Notes: generated from the sequence alone by a model not told the origin. A stretch of DNA of 64,000 nt from Photobacterium ganghwense (GCF_003025595.1 NZ_PYMI01000001.1:930001-994000), one strand, 5' to 3'; numbered from the stretch's first letter, positions 8,483 through 16,867 are shown. Numbers and translations: made by a program.

Positions 8483-9202
8483 TTACGCCTTACCAACCTG
8501 CAGGACATCCGTCAGTTTGAACGGAGACTCAAAACCGGCAAGGTTCAGCATAACGCCGCCATCCCCTTTGCCTAGCAGAACACTATTTACATTAGCGTGG
8601 GTAAATACTTCAAAATCTTTACTCTGGCCATTGACCATGCCGGAGACTTTCACCGTGTAACGGCCTTCCGGCAACGTTTTGCCGTCCTCGCCTTTTCCGT
8701 CCCAGGCGATATCATGGTCGCCGGTCCCTTTCGCGCCTAAATCAATGGTGCGAACCAGCTCACCCTGGGCGTTTTCCACCCGCATTACAGCCTGATCCAG
8801 CGAATTCGTCAGTCGCACACGGCCACTGACATCGCCTTCCGCCGTTTTGAAACTGGTCGACTTTGGAATCAGCACATCCTGTCCTACCAGCGATGAAGCC
8901 TGCAAGGCTTGATTTGACGTCATCGCGGTATTCAGCAACCCGAATTGTTCGTTCATTTTGTTGATACCATCCACCGTGGCAAACGACGCCATCTGGGCGA
9001 TCATTTTATCGTTGCCCACCGGCTCGAACGGGTCTTGCTGAGACAGTTGCTTGGTCAGCAGTGACAGAAAATCTTCTTGCTTAAGCTGATTCTGTCCGGT
9101 GATTTGCTGATCTTCCTGCACTTTCTTTTCGTGCATCTCTTTTAGCTGGTCGAGATAAGTGAGGTTAGTCTGCCCAGCACCATTAATCGGATTCATCGCC
9201 AT
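8483..9202 (-). CDS. flgD: Flagellar hook-capping protein FlgD
   Basis: FlgD is the scaffold that caps the hook during assembly and leaves on completion. The conserved N-terminal segment LKQEDFLSLLTKQLSQQDPF spans about residues 40-60. The C-terminal part holds the FlgD Ig-like/Tudor domain with DIAWDGKGEDGKTLPEGRYT. The length is 239 residues. It lies between flgC (12 bases) and flgE. Confidence 0.95.
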   Translation of the reverse strand: MAMNPINGAGQTNLTYLDQLKEMHEKKVQEDQQITGQNQLKQEDFLSLLTKQLSQQDPFEPVGNDKMIAQMASFATVDGINKMNEQFGLLNTAMTSNQALQASSLVGQDVLIPKSTSFKTAEGDVSGRVRLTNSLDQAVMRVENAQGELVRTIDLGAKGTGDHDIAWDGKGEDGKTLPEGRYTVKVSGMVNGQSKDFEVFTHANVNSVLLGKGDGGVMLNLAGFESPFKLTDVLQVGKA

Positions 9203-9214
9203 GCCTCTCTATGC

Positions 9215-9631
9215 TTATTTACCCATCTGCAGCGTGCTCATCAGCATCTGCTTGCTGGTATCAGCCACCTGGACATTATTCTGATATGAGCGAGAGGCAG
9301 AGATCATATTCGCCATCTCTTCCATCACGTTCACGTTCGATTTATAGATATACCCATCAGCGTTCGCGAGCGGGTGCTCCGGGTTATATTCGGCTTGCAG
9401 GGGTTTCTGACTTTCGACAATACCTTTAACCTGAACTGGCACACTGTCTTCGCGCTGATAACTGGCGCTCTGCAATGCTGCGGCAAACACCGGATGACGA
9501 GCTTTATAGGTTTCAGACGCTGAGCTGCTGACACTGTTGGCATTCGCCAGGTTACTGGATGTGGTATTCAGACGGACGGATTCCGCACTCATCGCCGACC
9601 CGGCAACATTGAAGATGTTAAACAAACTCAT
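9215..9631 (-). CDS. flgC: Flagellar proximal rod protein FlgC
   Basis: FlgC is a 138-residue proximal rod subunit. It begins MSLFNIFNVAGSAMSAESVR, with the NLANANSVSSSASETYKARH region and a C-terminal NVMEEMANMISASRSYQNNV helix typical of the family. Only three bases separate it from flgB, so the pair is tightly coupled. Confidence 0.95.
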   Translation of the reverse strand: MSLFNIFNVAGSAMSAESVRLNTTSSNLANANSVSSSASETYKARHPVFAAALQSASYQREDSVPVQVKGIVESQKPLQAEYNPEHPLANADGYIYKSNVNVMEEMANMISASRSYQNNVQVADTSKQMLMSTLQMGK

Positions 9632-9634
9632 CGA

Positions 9635-10030
9635 TTACTCCCCTTTCAATGCCTTGCTGAGGTTCTTAAATTTCGCCCCCAGAAAGTCCAGTGACGCTTG
9701 GTATTCCAAGGAATTTTGCATAAATAGGTTTTGCTCAAGCTGGGCATCTACGGTGTTGCCGTCACCTGCATCAGGTTGTGTGGGTACACGGTATTTTTGC
9801 TCGCCCATCACGGTCGTAGAGGCAGGAATATGCCGGTTGTCCGTACGGCTAAGGCCAATTTTTGCCTCTGAGGTTGCCGCATTCAACGCTCGCTGAAAGT
9901 CGATATCTTTTGCCTTGTAGCCAGGTGTATTGGCATTGGCGAGGTTACTAGCCAGTGTTTCTGCCCGTTTAGCCCGCACACCAACGGTATGCTGATGTAC
10001 ACCCAGTGCTTTATCAAAAGAAATTGACAT
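9635..10030 (-). CDS. flgB: Flagellar proximal rod protein FlgB
   Basis: FlgB is a proximal rod subunit. I chose the ATG at 10030 (MSISFDKALGVHQHTVGVRA, 131 residues) because GGAGGCAGAT lies directly before it. An open frame extends 16 codons upstream through the sigma-54 promoter region and is not coding. The rod signature NLANANTPGYKAKDIDFQRA is at about residues 35-55. It is the first gene of flgBCDE. Confidence 0.95.
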   Translation of the reverse strand: MSISFDKALGVHQHTVGVRAKRAETLASNLANANTPGYKAKDIDFQRALNAATSEAKIGLSRTDNRHIPASTTVMGEQKYRVPTQPDAGDGNTVDAQLEQNLFMQNSLEYQASLDFLGAKFKNLSKALKGE

Positions 10031-10062
10031 ATCTGCCTCCGTAATTCTCTGATAATTACAAA

Positions 10063-10077
10063 GCAAAGGCCGTGCCA
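10063..10077 (-). promoter_or_regulatory. Sigma-54 promoter of flgBCDE
   Basis: The minus strand reads TGGCACGGCCTTTGC, a full match to the RpoN consensus TGGCACR-N4-TTGC. It ends 33 bases before the flgB start. This is the clearest sigma factor site in the window. Confidence 0.88.
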
Positions 10078-10125
10078 ACGTTAAAGTCGGATTGATAATG
10101 TGGAAGAAATTAGGGGATAAAATGA

Positions 10126-10152
10126 AACAGGAGGAAAGAACTTCCCCCTGTT
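10126..10152 (-). terminator. Terminator after cheR
   Basis: On the minus strand AACAGGGGGAAG and CTTTCCTCCTGTT form a stem with one mismatch, followed by a T-rich TCATTTTAT. It lies 48 bases past the cheR stop and insulates the flgB promoter. Confidence 0.65.
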
Positions 10153-10199
10153 ATTTACTCATCGGGCTGCTGGCCGAATGGCTTAGCTGGCAGCGACAA

Positions 10200-11030
10200 T
10201 TACTTCAGCTTGTAAATGATACCCGGGTTACAACGGATCATTTCGAATTTATCACTCAGCCCTGTCAGCGACTCAGAAGCACCAAGGAACAAATATCCCC
10301 CTGGATTAAGACTGGTTGCCATTTGATTCAGCACTTTGGCTTTCATTTCCGGTGAGAAATAGATCAACACGTTGCGGCAAAAAATGACATCAAACTTACC
10401 TAGCAGTGCATAGCTGTCTTTCAGGTTCTGCGGACGGAAATTCACCATTCGCTTCACCTTATCATTCACCTTCATTCGACCGTCGCCGTTGTTTTCAAAA
10501 AACATCCGACGGCGCTCCGGCGATAATCCCCGGCTAAGTGCCAGGTTGTCATACACACCGGCGCGGCATGTTTCCAGCATCGTCTGGGAAATGTCGGTGG
10601 CCGTAATCTGAACCCCGGCGGTCAACATTCCCGGACGACGGTTTTGCGTTTCCAGCACCGTCATGGCAATCGAATACGGTTCCTGACCAGAGGAGCTGGC
10701 CGATGACCAAACCTTTATCGGGCGCTTGTTGGCAGCCAGCTCTGGCAGAATTTTGTCGGCCAGCACCGTATACGGATAAGTATCACGGAACCACAACGTT
10801 TCATTGGTGGTCATGGCATCCACGGCAGCGACTCTCAACTCACGGTGGCGACCGGAGATCACCAGCTGCAGCAACTCCGACAGTGACGAGAGAGCAAAAC
10901 GGCTGATGAGTGGAGTGAGCCGGCTGCGCACCAGATACTGCTTGCTGTCACCCAGAACTATTCCACACTGAGCTTCAAGAAAACGGCAAAAATCACGGTA
11001 TTCCTGATCATTAATTGTTATCGCTGTCAT
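10200..11030 (-). CDS. cheR: Chemotaxis protein methyltransferase CheR
   Basis: CheR transfers methyl groups from S-adenosylmethionine to glutamates on chemoreceptors, setting adaptation. It has 276 residues with an N-terminal helical CheR domain and a C-terminal SAM-binding domain. SSASSSGQEPYSIAMTVLE is the SAM-binding loop and FDVIFCRNVLIYFSPEMK a family motif. It follows cheV by 20 bases, forming a cheV-cheR pair next to the flagellar genes, as in other Vibrio. Confidence 0.95.
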   Translation of the reverse strand: MTAITINDQEYRDFCRFLEAQCGIVLGDSKQYLVRSRLTPLISRFALSSLSELLQLVISGRHRELRVAAVDAMTTNETLWFRDTYPYTVLADKILPELAANKRPIKVWSSASSSGQEPYSIAMTVLETQNRRPGMLTAGVQITATDISQTMLETCRAGVYDNLALSRGLSPERRRMFFENNGDGRMKVNDKVKRMVNFRPQNLKDSYALLGKFDVIFCRNVLIYFSPEMKAKVLNQMATSLNPGGYLFLGASESLTGLSDKFEMIRCNPGIIYKLK

Positions 11031-11050
11031 TTACTACTCAAAAATTATTG

Positions 11051-11968
11051 TTATCGTGGCATTGCGGCTTTTACCGCTGCACCTAGCTCATCAGGATTAA
11101 ATTTCGGAATAAATGCATTCGCACCGACGCGTTCAACCATCGCCTGGTTGAACACACCACTTAGCGAGGTGTGCAGAATCACATGAAGATCCTTCAGTTT
11201 CGGATCGTTACGGATTTCAGCGGTCAGGGTGTAGCCGTCCATTTCCGGCATTTCAATATCTGAGATCACCAACGCCAATTGCTGATAGATATCCCCTTCT
11301 TTCGCCATTTCACGCAGGGTCAAAATGGCTTCTTTGCCATCTTTGACTAACACACATTCACAGCCAATAGCTTCAATGGCACGCTGAACCTGCTTACGGG
11401 CTACACTCGAGTCATCTGCCACCAGAACCCGGCGTACTGCTGGCAGGTGTTCAACCAGCTCTTCCAGGATGGTGCCTGTGATATCGGTATTTGCCGGAGA
11501 AATTTCATCCAGAATCTTTTCAACATCCAGAATTTCAACCAGTTCATTGTCGATTTCTGTAACGGCAGTCAGGTAATTCGCCCGGCCGGCCCCTTTTGGC
11601 GGTGGCAGAATCGATTCCCAGTTCATGTTAATGATACGTTCCACCGAGGAGACCAGGAATCCCTGCACTGAGCGGTTAAACTCAGAAATGATAACAAAGC
11701 AGTTATCCAGGTCATCAATCGGGCGGCCACCGGTTGCCAGGCTCATATCAATCACAGAAATGGTCTGGCCTCGAATATGGGCGATGCCTTTAACTAAAGG
11801 GTGTAAGTTTGGCATGGTCGTCAGCTTTGGACACTGCAACACTTCTTTGACTTTAAAAACGTTAATACCGTAGCGTTGACGGCGGTTAAGTCTGAACGTT
11901 AGCAATTCCAGTCGGTTTTGCCCTACTAGCTGGGTGCGTTGGTTAACTGTATCCAGGATCCCCGACAT
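11051..11968 (-). CDS. cheV: Chemotaxis coupling protein CheV
   Basis: CheV joins a CheW-like coupling domain (about residues 15-160) to a receiver domain (about 175-300). It links receptors to CheA and helps adaptation through phosphorylation. The receiver carries RRVLVADDSSVARKQ and LALVISDIEMPEMDGYTLTA, in which the DIEMP Asp is the expected phosphorylation site. The length of 305 residues is normal. The start MSGILDTVNQRTQLVGQNRL matches the family. It is first in the cheV-cheR unit. Confidence 0.95.
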   Translation of the reverse strand: MSGILDTVNQRTQLVGQNRLELLTFRLNRRQRYGINVFKVKEVLQCPKLTTMPNLHPLVKGIAHIRGQTISVIDMSLATGGRPIDDLDNCFVIISEFNRSVQGFLVSSVERIINMNWESILPPPKGAGRANYLTAVTEIDNELVEILDVEKILDEISPANTDITGTILEELVEHLPAVRRVLVADDSSVARKQVQRAIEAIGCECVLVKDGKEAILTLREMAKEGDIYQQLALVISDIEMPEMDGYTLTAEIRNDPKLKDLHVILHTSLSGVFNQAMVERVGANAFIPKFNPDELGAAVKAAMPR

Positions 11969-12139
11969 AAGGATGACTCCATGTTATTTGTTTTAATAAT
12001 TTAGATACGCGTTAGATGGGAAGTATCACGGCAATTCGCGTATGATAGCAGACGGTATCCGATTCCGGCTATCCGGTTGATGCAATGACTTACGAGGCTA
12101 ACTATAGCCACTTTTTCTCCGCAGCAATGGGCGAAGACC

Positions 12140-12847
12140 GTGACCCCAAAAACACTTTTAAGATTACTAATCTTTTTTATCGGCCTGACAAGCACATTCT
12201 TTAGCAATTTTGTTCTTGGTTCACAGCAAAATATTCTTGAACAGGTCCAGCAAACGGCAGAGCAGTTTGTAACCGCACTGATTGATCCGCCTGACAATGG
12301 TGAGCTTCACGTACAAGCTTCCCCTCTCGACAGTCGGCTTCGCCTTAGCCCGTGTCCAACTGAACTGGAAGCCACGGTGCCAGGTAAGCAGTCACTGACC
12401 GGTAATGTCACCGTTCTCGTCAAATGTCCGGCGGCAGACTGGCAGGTCTATGTGCCAGTAAAAACGCAGCTCATGCTCCCCCGCGTTGTTGCCACGAAAC
12501 CATTAGGACGGGGAATGGTGATTACCACCGATGATCTCACTATACAGATGGTTGACTTACGCTTTCAGCGCGGGATGATTTTCGAACGGCCAGCTCAGAT
12601 CATTGGCTCAAAAATGAAGCGCAACGTCAAAATGGGCGACACCATTCAAGGCAATGATATCTGCCTGGTATGCCGAAATGACACGGTTCGTATCAATGCC
12701 GGAGGGAGTAACCTGAGCATCATCACCGAAGGCGTCGCCCTGTCTGACGGTTCGTTAGGCGAACAAGTTCGGGTGCAAAATGCCCGCTCCAAGAAAATCA
12801 TCAATGCCTCTGTGACGGCAGTGGGTGAAGTGAGCGTAAGCTATTAA
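12140..12847 (+). CDS. flgA: Flagellar P-ring assembly chaperone FlgA
   Basis: FlgA is a periplasmic chaperone for P-ring assembly. The frame starts with GTG at 12140. The next residues, MTPKTLLRLLIFFIGLTSTF, form a signal peptide, and no better in-frame ATG exists. The C-terminal half is a SAF/FlgA domain containing RVVATKPLGRGMVITTDDL and GVALSDGSLGEQVRVQNARS. At 235 residues it is of normal size. It is divergent from cheV and upstream of flgM and flgN. Confidence 0.93.
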   Translation: MTPKTLLRLLIFFIGLTSTFFSNFVLGSQQNILEQVQQTAEQFVTALIDPPDNGELHVQASPLDSRLRLSPCPTELEATVPGKQSLTGNVTVLVKCPAADWQVYVPVKTQLMLPRVVATKPLGRGMVITTDDLTIQMVDLRFQRGMIFERPAQIIGSKMKRNVKMGDTIQGNDICLVCRNDTVRINAGGSNLSIITEGVALSDGSLGEQVRVQNARSKKIINASVTAVGEVSVSY

Positions 12848-12887
12848 AGACAAACGACCAGCCCGGGATAAACTTGCGTATAATTAC

Positions 12888-12914
12888 TAAAGTATTACCC
12901 ACTACTGCCGATAT
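12888..12914 (+). promoter_or_regulatory. Sigma-28 (FliA) promoter of flgM
   Basis: TAAA at 12888-12891, exactly 15 bases, then GCCGATAT at 12907-12914. This matches the flagellar sigma-28 consensus TAAA-N15-GCCGATAA except at the last base. It ends 37 bases before flgM, so flgMN can be transcribed by the sigma factor that FlgM inhibits. Confidence 0.85.
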
Positions 12915-12951
12915 CAGGTACATCCAGGTAACCGTGTAAGAGAAATGTCGT

Positions 12952-13263
12952 ATGCCCAGCATTAATCAGTTAAGAACAAATTTGTCGTCCTCGCCGTTGA
13001 CGACCCAGCGCTCAGGCGAGCAAAAAGAGAAAGCTCAGGTCAGTCAGACCAGTGAGCAGCAGCAAACCGATCAGGTTTCTCTGAGCTCTCAGGCTAAATC
13101 AGCAGGCAGCATTCATAAAGAGCTGGCGGCCATGCCGGAGAGTTTTGACAACCAAAAGGTCAGCCAGATTAAAGAAGCCATCGCGAATGGTTCATATGTC
13201 ATTGATGCAGAAAAGCTGGCTTCAAACTTGCTTAAATTCGAAGACGAACTTAACGGGATGTAA
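12952..13263 (+). CDS. flgM: Anti-sigma-28 factor FlgM
   Basis: FlgM binds sigma-28 and is exported once the hook is complete, which releases late gene expression. The 103-residue protein has a flexible Gln/Ser-rich N-terminal half. The C-terminal binding region includes QTDQVSLSSQAKSAGSI and KVSQIKEAIANGSYVIDAEK, characteristic of the family. It is preceded by a sigma-28 promoter and followed after 17 bases by flgN. Confidence 0.93.
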   Translation: MPSINQLRTNLSSSPLTTQRSGEQKEKAQVSQTSEQQQTDQVSLSSQAKSAGSIHKELAAMPESFDNQKVSQIKEAIANGSYVIDAEKLASNLLKFEDELNGM

Positions 13264-13280
13264 CTGACAGGTCATTGAGT

Positions 13281-13706
13281 ATGTCTTCTATTCAGCAGCT
13301 TATTGTGCAACAGCAGGAAAATGTACGCCGCCTTTTAGAAAACCTGAAAGCGGAACAACAGGCAATTGTCAGCCGCCATTCACAGCACATTGCGGATTGT
13401 GCAAAACAAAAGCTGGCGATTATCGACAATATCAAACTGGTGGATTACCAGCTTGGTCATCATGCCGAGACGCCATTGCTGAAAACAGATGAACAACTGA
13501 TCACTGCTGTTGCCGCTATTCAGGCTGGCATTGCTGAATGCAATACCTTGAATGAAGTGAACGGTGAAGCTCTGCTACGCGCGCAGCGTACCTTCCACAA
13601 ACTCAATAATCTGTTACAGCAGAGCCGAGGCAAACACCAGATGACTTATAACAGCGAAGGCCAGGCCACCAACACGCGTACACTGGGTACCGATTTAATT
13701 GCCTGA
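13281..13706 (+). CDS. flgN: Flagellar export chaperone FlgN
   Basis: FlgN is the export chaperone for the hook-associated proteins FlgK and FlgL. I set the start at the ATG at 13281 (MSSIQQLIVQQQENVRRLLE, 141 residues); a TTG two codons earlier is possible. The protein is almost all helix and rich in Gln and Leu, as expected. It completes a flgAMN cluster whose order matches other Vibrio. Confidence 0.85.
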   Translation: MSSIQQLIVQQQENVRRLLENLKAEQQAIVSRHSQHIADCAKQKLAIIDNIKLVDYQLGHHAETPLLKTDEQLITAVAAIQAGIAECNTLNEVNGEALLRAQRTFHKLNNLLQQSRGKHQMTYNSEGQATNTRTLGTDLIA

Positions 13707-13750
13707 TATTGTCAGCTTTACTGCTAAAACGGGTTCTGGCAACGCTCGAC

Positions 13751-13823
13751 ATAGAAAGCTATTCATATTAGAAAGCAATTCATAACGAACTGTACGGAAA
13801 CCCTGTCATAGAAAGTTGTTCAT
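13751..13823 (+). repeat. Three degenerate 16-base direct repeats
   Basis: Copies lie at 13751-13766 (ATAGAAAGCTATTCAT), 13768-13783 (TTAGAAAGCAATTCAT) and 13808-13823 (ATAGAAAGTTGTTCAT). The shared core is TAGAAAG-N3-TTCAT. Starts are spaced 17 and 40 bases apart. The function is unknown; clustered regulator sites or decayed tandem duplication are both possible. Confidence 0.75.
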
Positions 13824-13876
13824 TTGACGTAAAGCTCTCCAGACTGTTATTTACGCTATCATCCACTGGCAAGATT

Positions 13877-13888
13877 GTGAGTACTCAC
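13877..13888. promoter_or_regulatory. SlmA-type binding palindrome GTGAGTACTCAC
   Basis: The 12 bases are a perfect palindrome identical to the core sequence described for the nucleoid-occlusion protein SlmA. A related GTGAGTATCAC follows at 13898-13908, nine bases downstream. It lies between convergent genes, so a chromosome-organising role is more likely than transcriptional control. Confidence 0.55.
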
Positions 13889-13938
13889 GCTGGGCAAGTG
13901 AGTATCACGGAAAACCGGTACAGGTAGGCAGAACAAAT

Positions 13939-13970
13939 AAAAAAAGCGGAAGGTATCTTCCGCTTTTTTT
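13939..13970. terminator. Bidirectional terminator between flgN and flgP
   Basis: AAAAAAGCGGAAG-GTAT-CTTCCGCTTTTTTT is a perfect stem with A-run and T-run on either side. It serves flgN from the left and flgPO from the right. Confidence 0.92.
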
Positions 13971-14037
13971 ATTGCAGGTGACCCGTCAGCCAAACACCAC
14001 CTTCAAACACCTTCGCCAAACGACATCGGCATCTTCA

Positions 14038-14472
14038 TTAAAACAGCGACGTCTGCTTGTTAGGGACATGATAGACATCCCCGACATCACTGAGGCGCTC
14101 CATCTTTTTCATGTCCAGACGCATTTCAGTCACATAGCTGTCTCCGACCGGGTAGCTACGGATCACTTCTGCACCACGGATGTTCCCGTCCACACTGGCA
14201 TCAGTACTCTCAATACTCAGTTGCTGATCATCAAGCCCAGCCTGAGCACTGATTCGAAAACCATAAACCTGCTCAGCCAGTTCACGATACGCATCAATTT
14301 TTGACGCTCTCATCGCCCGAAGCTGCTTTTCTTCCTGGGTACGTCCGCGCTGCTCGCTAATGGACGCATACCCAACGGCGGTAATCACATCCGTTGCACT
14401 GCTTCTGCTCTGCAACATGGGCTGACAGCCCATCACAAATACACTCAGCAAGAAGATTAATCCGTAGCGCAT
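14038..14472 (-). CDS. flgP: Outer-membrane lipoprotein FlgP
   Basis: FlgP is an LPP20-type lipoprotein that forms an outer-membrane disk around the polar sheathed flagellum in Vibrio and supports motility. The ATG at 14472 is preceded by GGGAG at good spacing and gives MRYGLIFLLSVFVMGC, a lipoprotein signal with the Cys at residue 16. The body carries VGYASISEQRGRTQEEKQL and AELAEQVYGF-like LPP20 features. The length is 144 residues. It follows flgO after 37 bases. Confidence 0.9.
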   Translation of the reverse strand: MRYGLIFLLSVFVMGCQPMLQSRSSATDVITAVGYASISEQRGRTQEEKQLRAMRASKIDAYRELAEQVYGFRISAQAGLDDQQLSIESTDASVDGNIRGAEVIRSYPVGDSYVTEMRLDMKKMERLSDVGDVYHVPNKQTSLF

Positions 14473-14509
14473 GTCTGCTCCCAATCTTTTAACTATCAGG
14501 TTGTAATAA

Positions 14510-15145
14510 TCAAGGTTTTAGAATGACGTTATTATCAGCGTAAATTGCTGCGTCATCACGAATTATCACCCCGTTTCTCATCCGAACTTTGTTCAAGGTA
14601 TCGAGGTCGCTGCCAATACGCTCAGCCGGCAAAAAGCCCTGCGCCGATGCAATCACGACTCGCGAACGCATCCCAATAATACGGGCATTGACCATCACCC
14701 CTGCGGCCTGACGAACCATCGTTCCCGTCAGAACAAAATCAACCGGTTGTTCCGCAGCCAGATCTTTCCAGTTACGGCTAATAGCAAAATCCCCTTCCGA
14801 CGTCACTTTTATGGCGCCGGTCGCTTTATAGTCAACCACGGTATAACCACGCTGCTGCATCTGGAACATAAAGCTCTCTGCGACAGTATTCCCCAACCAA
14901 TTGGTTTCCCTCATGTCCTGCAGATCAACAAACGATGTCACAGCCAGCGGGGTTTTCGCCGTCAGGTATTGATTCGAGGCCACTAGCTGCTCGGTCATCC
15001 CCTCAATGAAGTAATCAATGGTATGGCGTGGTGTTTCTTTCAACATAAATGCACTGCCTGAATACGGCTTTTTACCGTTGTAAACAGGCGAGTAGGTACA
15101 AGATACCGTAACCAATGCCAGTACCAGTACGATCCAGTTTTTCAT
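14510..15145 (-). CDS. flgO: Flagellar assembly lipoprotein FlgO
   Basis: FlgO is an outer-membrane lipoprotein needed for flagellar stability in Vibrio. From the ATG at 15145 it reads MKNWIVLVLALVTVSC, with a lipobox Cys at residue 16. The FlgO domain (about residues 45-200) includes AVTSFVDLQDMRETNWLGNT and DFVLTGTMVRQAAGVMVNAR. The length is 211 residues. It is the first gene of flgOP and divergent from flgT. Confidence 0.92.
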   Translation of the reverse strand: MKNWIVLVLALVTVSCTYSPVYNGKKPYSGSAFMLKETPRHTIDYFIEGMTEQLVASNQYLTAKTPLAVTSFVDLQDMRETNWLGNTVAESFMFQMQQRGYTVVDYKATGAIKVTSEGDFAISRNWKDLAAEQPVDFVLTGTMVRQAAGVMVNARIIGMRSRVVIASAQGFLPAERIGSDLDTLNKVRMRNGVIIRDDAAIYADNNVILKP

Positions 15146-15239
15146 TCTAACCAGCTCCAAATGCGACGAGTCTCAATGCCATAGTTTTTTATCGTACAGT
15201 CGGAAAAAAACTTTACCGACTCGCTGCAAAATTGCGTAT

Positions 15240-15255
15240 GGGAACACTTTTTGCT
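15240..15255 (+). promoter_or_regulatory. Possible sigma-54 promoter of flgT
   Basis: GGGAACACTTTTTGCT keeps the essential GG and GC ten bases apart and has a good TTGCT -12 box, but two -24 positions differ from consensus. It ends about 100 bases before flgT. Confidence 0.4.
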
Positions 15256-15358
15256 TAATCTTTTATTATTGTGCCAGCAGCTCAGCCATAAAACTGAAGA
15301 TAACAAGCCTGTTGGTATCACTAAGCAATTTTCGTACCTATAGTTAAAAGTGATCTCA

Positions 15359-16501
15359 ATGAGAAAAAAAACAAGCGCGTTGCTCCTGAGCCTGTGTTCC
15401 TTGCTCTCGGCGCCTTTACAGGCATCCTGGTATGAGATCACCGGCAATGCCATCATCCTCGAGAGTGAAAGCCTGGCAAGGCAAAATGCCCTGGAAGACG
15501 CGGTGTTTCAGGCCACCAGTTATGCCGGAGCGGATATCGCTAATATCGGCCTGATTAAACCTTACCTAGAGGATGGGAAGAAAGACTATCATTTCAGCGG
15601 CAACGAAATCCGTCATATTTCTGTCACTAAGACAGAGAAGAAAGGCGGCAAATATTACCTCACCGCTCGGATTGAGATCGCACCATCGGCAAAAAATTGC
15701 CACCGTACTCAATACAAAAAGGGCTTGCTACTGGGCGAGTTTGCTATTGCCTACCCTCAGCACGCCGCGCTGGGATCGATTTACCAGCTGGGTGACGATT
15801 TCACTCAGCTGTTTAACCGCCAACTTAATAAGAACTCCCAGAGCTTTGTCACTGCCGGCATCACACCTTTCCCGGTTAATCCCGGCCAGCCTGATTCATT
15901 GACTATGATGGCGGAAGATAATGACGCTCAATATATTGTCAGTGGCGAAATCACCGATTTGACCTCAACGGTAGACAACCAGATCCTCAGAACTGACAAG
16001 ATCAATCGCCAATTTGCCGCGACATTGATGATCATTGACGGAAAAACCGGCGAGATATTGATGCAGAATAACTACCGGGAGGTGGCTAACTGGCCATTTT
16101 CCCGGACAAGCCTGGTGGATACCAAAAGTGCCCGTTTTTGGCAATCAGGCTACGGGCAGGCAATTGTGCGGGTCAGTCGCAACATGATGCTGGATTTGGA
16201 ATCAACCCTATCCTGCCGCACCAGTTTGCCTGAGGTGGTCAGTACCCGAGGCAACGCCGTGCAAATCAATGTCGGTCGAATTCATGGTGTTCGCGCTGGC
16301 GATCAATTGGCTTTGTGGCACTCCGCCGGATTTATTGATCAAAATGGAATTCCCCGGAACCGAATGGTACAAACCAATATCACACTCACCGTTGACCGCG
16401 TGTACGAAAAATCTTCCGAGCTGGTTGTCAGACAGCCCGAGCTCGCGGCCAGTATCCAACCCGGTGATTTACTGACCAAACAGCTCAGAACGCTCGACTA
16501 A
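15359..16501 (+). CDS. flgT: Flagellar H-ring protein FlgT
   Basis: FlgT forms the H-ring around the LP-ring of Vibrio sodium-driven flagella and helps place the T-ring MotX/MotY. The ATG at 15359 gives signal peptide MRKKTSALLLSLCSLLSAPL ending at LQA, then mature SWYEITGNAIILESESLARQ. The N-terminal domain, a middle domain with QYIVSGEITDLTSTVD, and a C-terminal domain with VGRIHGVRAGDQLALWH match the three-domain protein. The length is 380 residues. It is diagnostic of a Vibrio-type flagellum. Confidence 0.93.
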   Translation: MRKKTSALLLSLCSLLSAPLQASWYEITGNAIILESESLARQNALEDAVFQATSYAGADIANIGLIKPYLEDGKKDYHFSGNEIRHISVTKTEKKGGKYYLTARIEIAPSAKNCHRTQYKKGLLLGEFAIAYPQHAALGSIYQLGDDFTQLFNRQLNKNSQSFVTAGITPFPVNPGQPDSLTMMAEDNDAQYIVSGEITDLTSTVDNQILRTDKINRQFAATLMIIDGKTGEILMQNNYREVANWPFSRTSLVDTKSARFWQSGYGQAIVRVSRNMMLDLESTLSCRTSLPEVVSTRGNAVQINVGRIHGVRAGDQLALWHSAGFIDQNGIPRNRMVQTNITLTVDRVYEKSSELVVRQPELAASIQPGDLLTKQLRTLD

Positions 16502-16548
16502 TTGCTTAATTTATAGTTAATTTTTTGTATAATGCCTGACAAGCAGTT

Positions 16549-16625
16549 GCTCCCTTAGCTCAGTAGGATAGAGCGTCCCCCTCCTAAGGGGAAGGCCACA
16601 GGTTCGACTCCTGTAGGGAGCGCCA
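16549..16625 (+). tRNA. tRNA-Arg (anticodon CCT)
   Basis: The 77 bases fold as a cloverleaf. The acceptor GCTCCCT pairs with AGGGAGC, the D-arm contains TAGCTCAGTAGGATAGAGC, the anticodon loop is CTCCTAA with CCT (reads AGG), and the T-loop is GGTTCGACTCC. The 3-prime CCA is encoded. A TATAAT box lies 15 bases upstream and a strong terminator follows. Confidence 0.97.
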
Positions 16626-16634
16626 TCAAATATC

Positions 16635-16669
16635 AAAAAGCCCGGTACTCAGCTGTACCGGGCTTTTTT
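16635..16669 (+). terminator. Terminator of tRNA-Arg
   Basis: AAAAAGCCCGGTAC-TCAGCT-GTACCGGGCTTTTTT is a perfect ten-base-plus stem with a T-run, ten bases after the tRNA. Confidence 0.92.
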
Positions 16670-16867
16670 GTTTAGTTCAGCAAAAGGCCTTTTTGTACAC
16701 CTGTTTCGCACACCAGCGCCCGCTCTCTTACTCCTTCAGTACAAACCGTGTCACCGACGCTTCTGTACCATCACCTCAGCCGCTCATAGGACCTAAAGTA
16801 AAAACCGTTGGGAAGAACCAAAAAGCATCGCAGCTAACCCATCCGAACTTTTTAAAGGCTATAAAGC

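Larger units (their letters stand above)
13707..14037. other. flgN-flgP intergenic region with repeats and SlmA-type palindrome
   Basis: No gene is seen. The stretch holds three degenerate 16-base direct repeats, a perfect 12-base palindrome with a partial second copy, and a bidirectional terminator, each listed separately. Confidence 0.7.

Noticed and set aside
15313..15327. TGGTATCACTAAGCA as a sigma-54 site for flgT
   Set aside because: The GG to GC spacing is one base short of the required ten.
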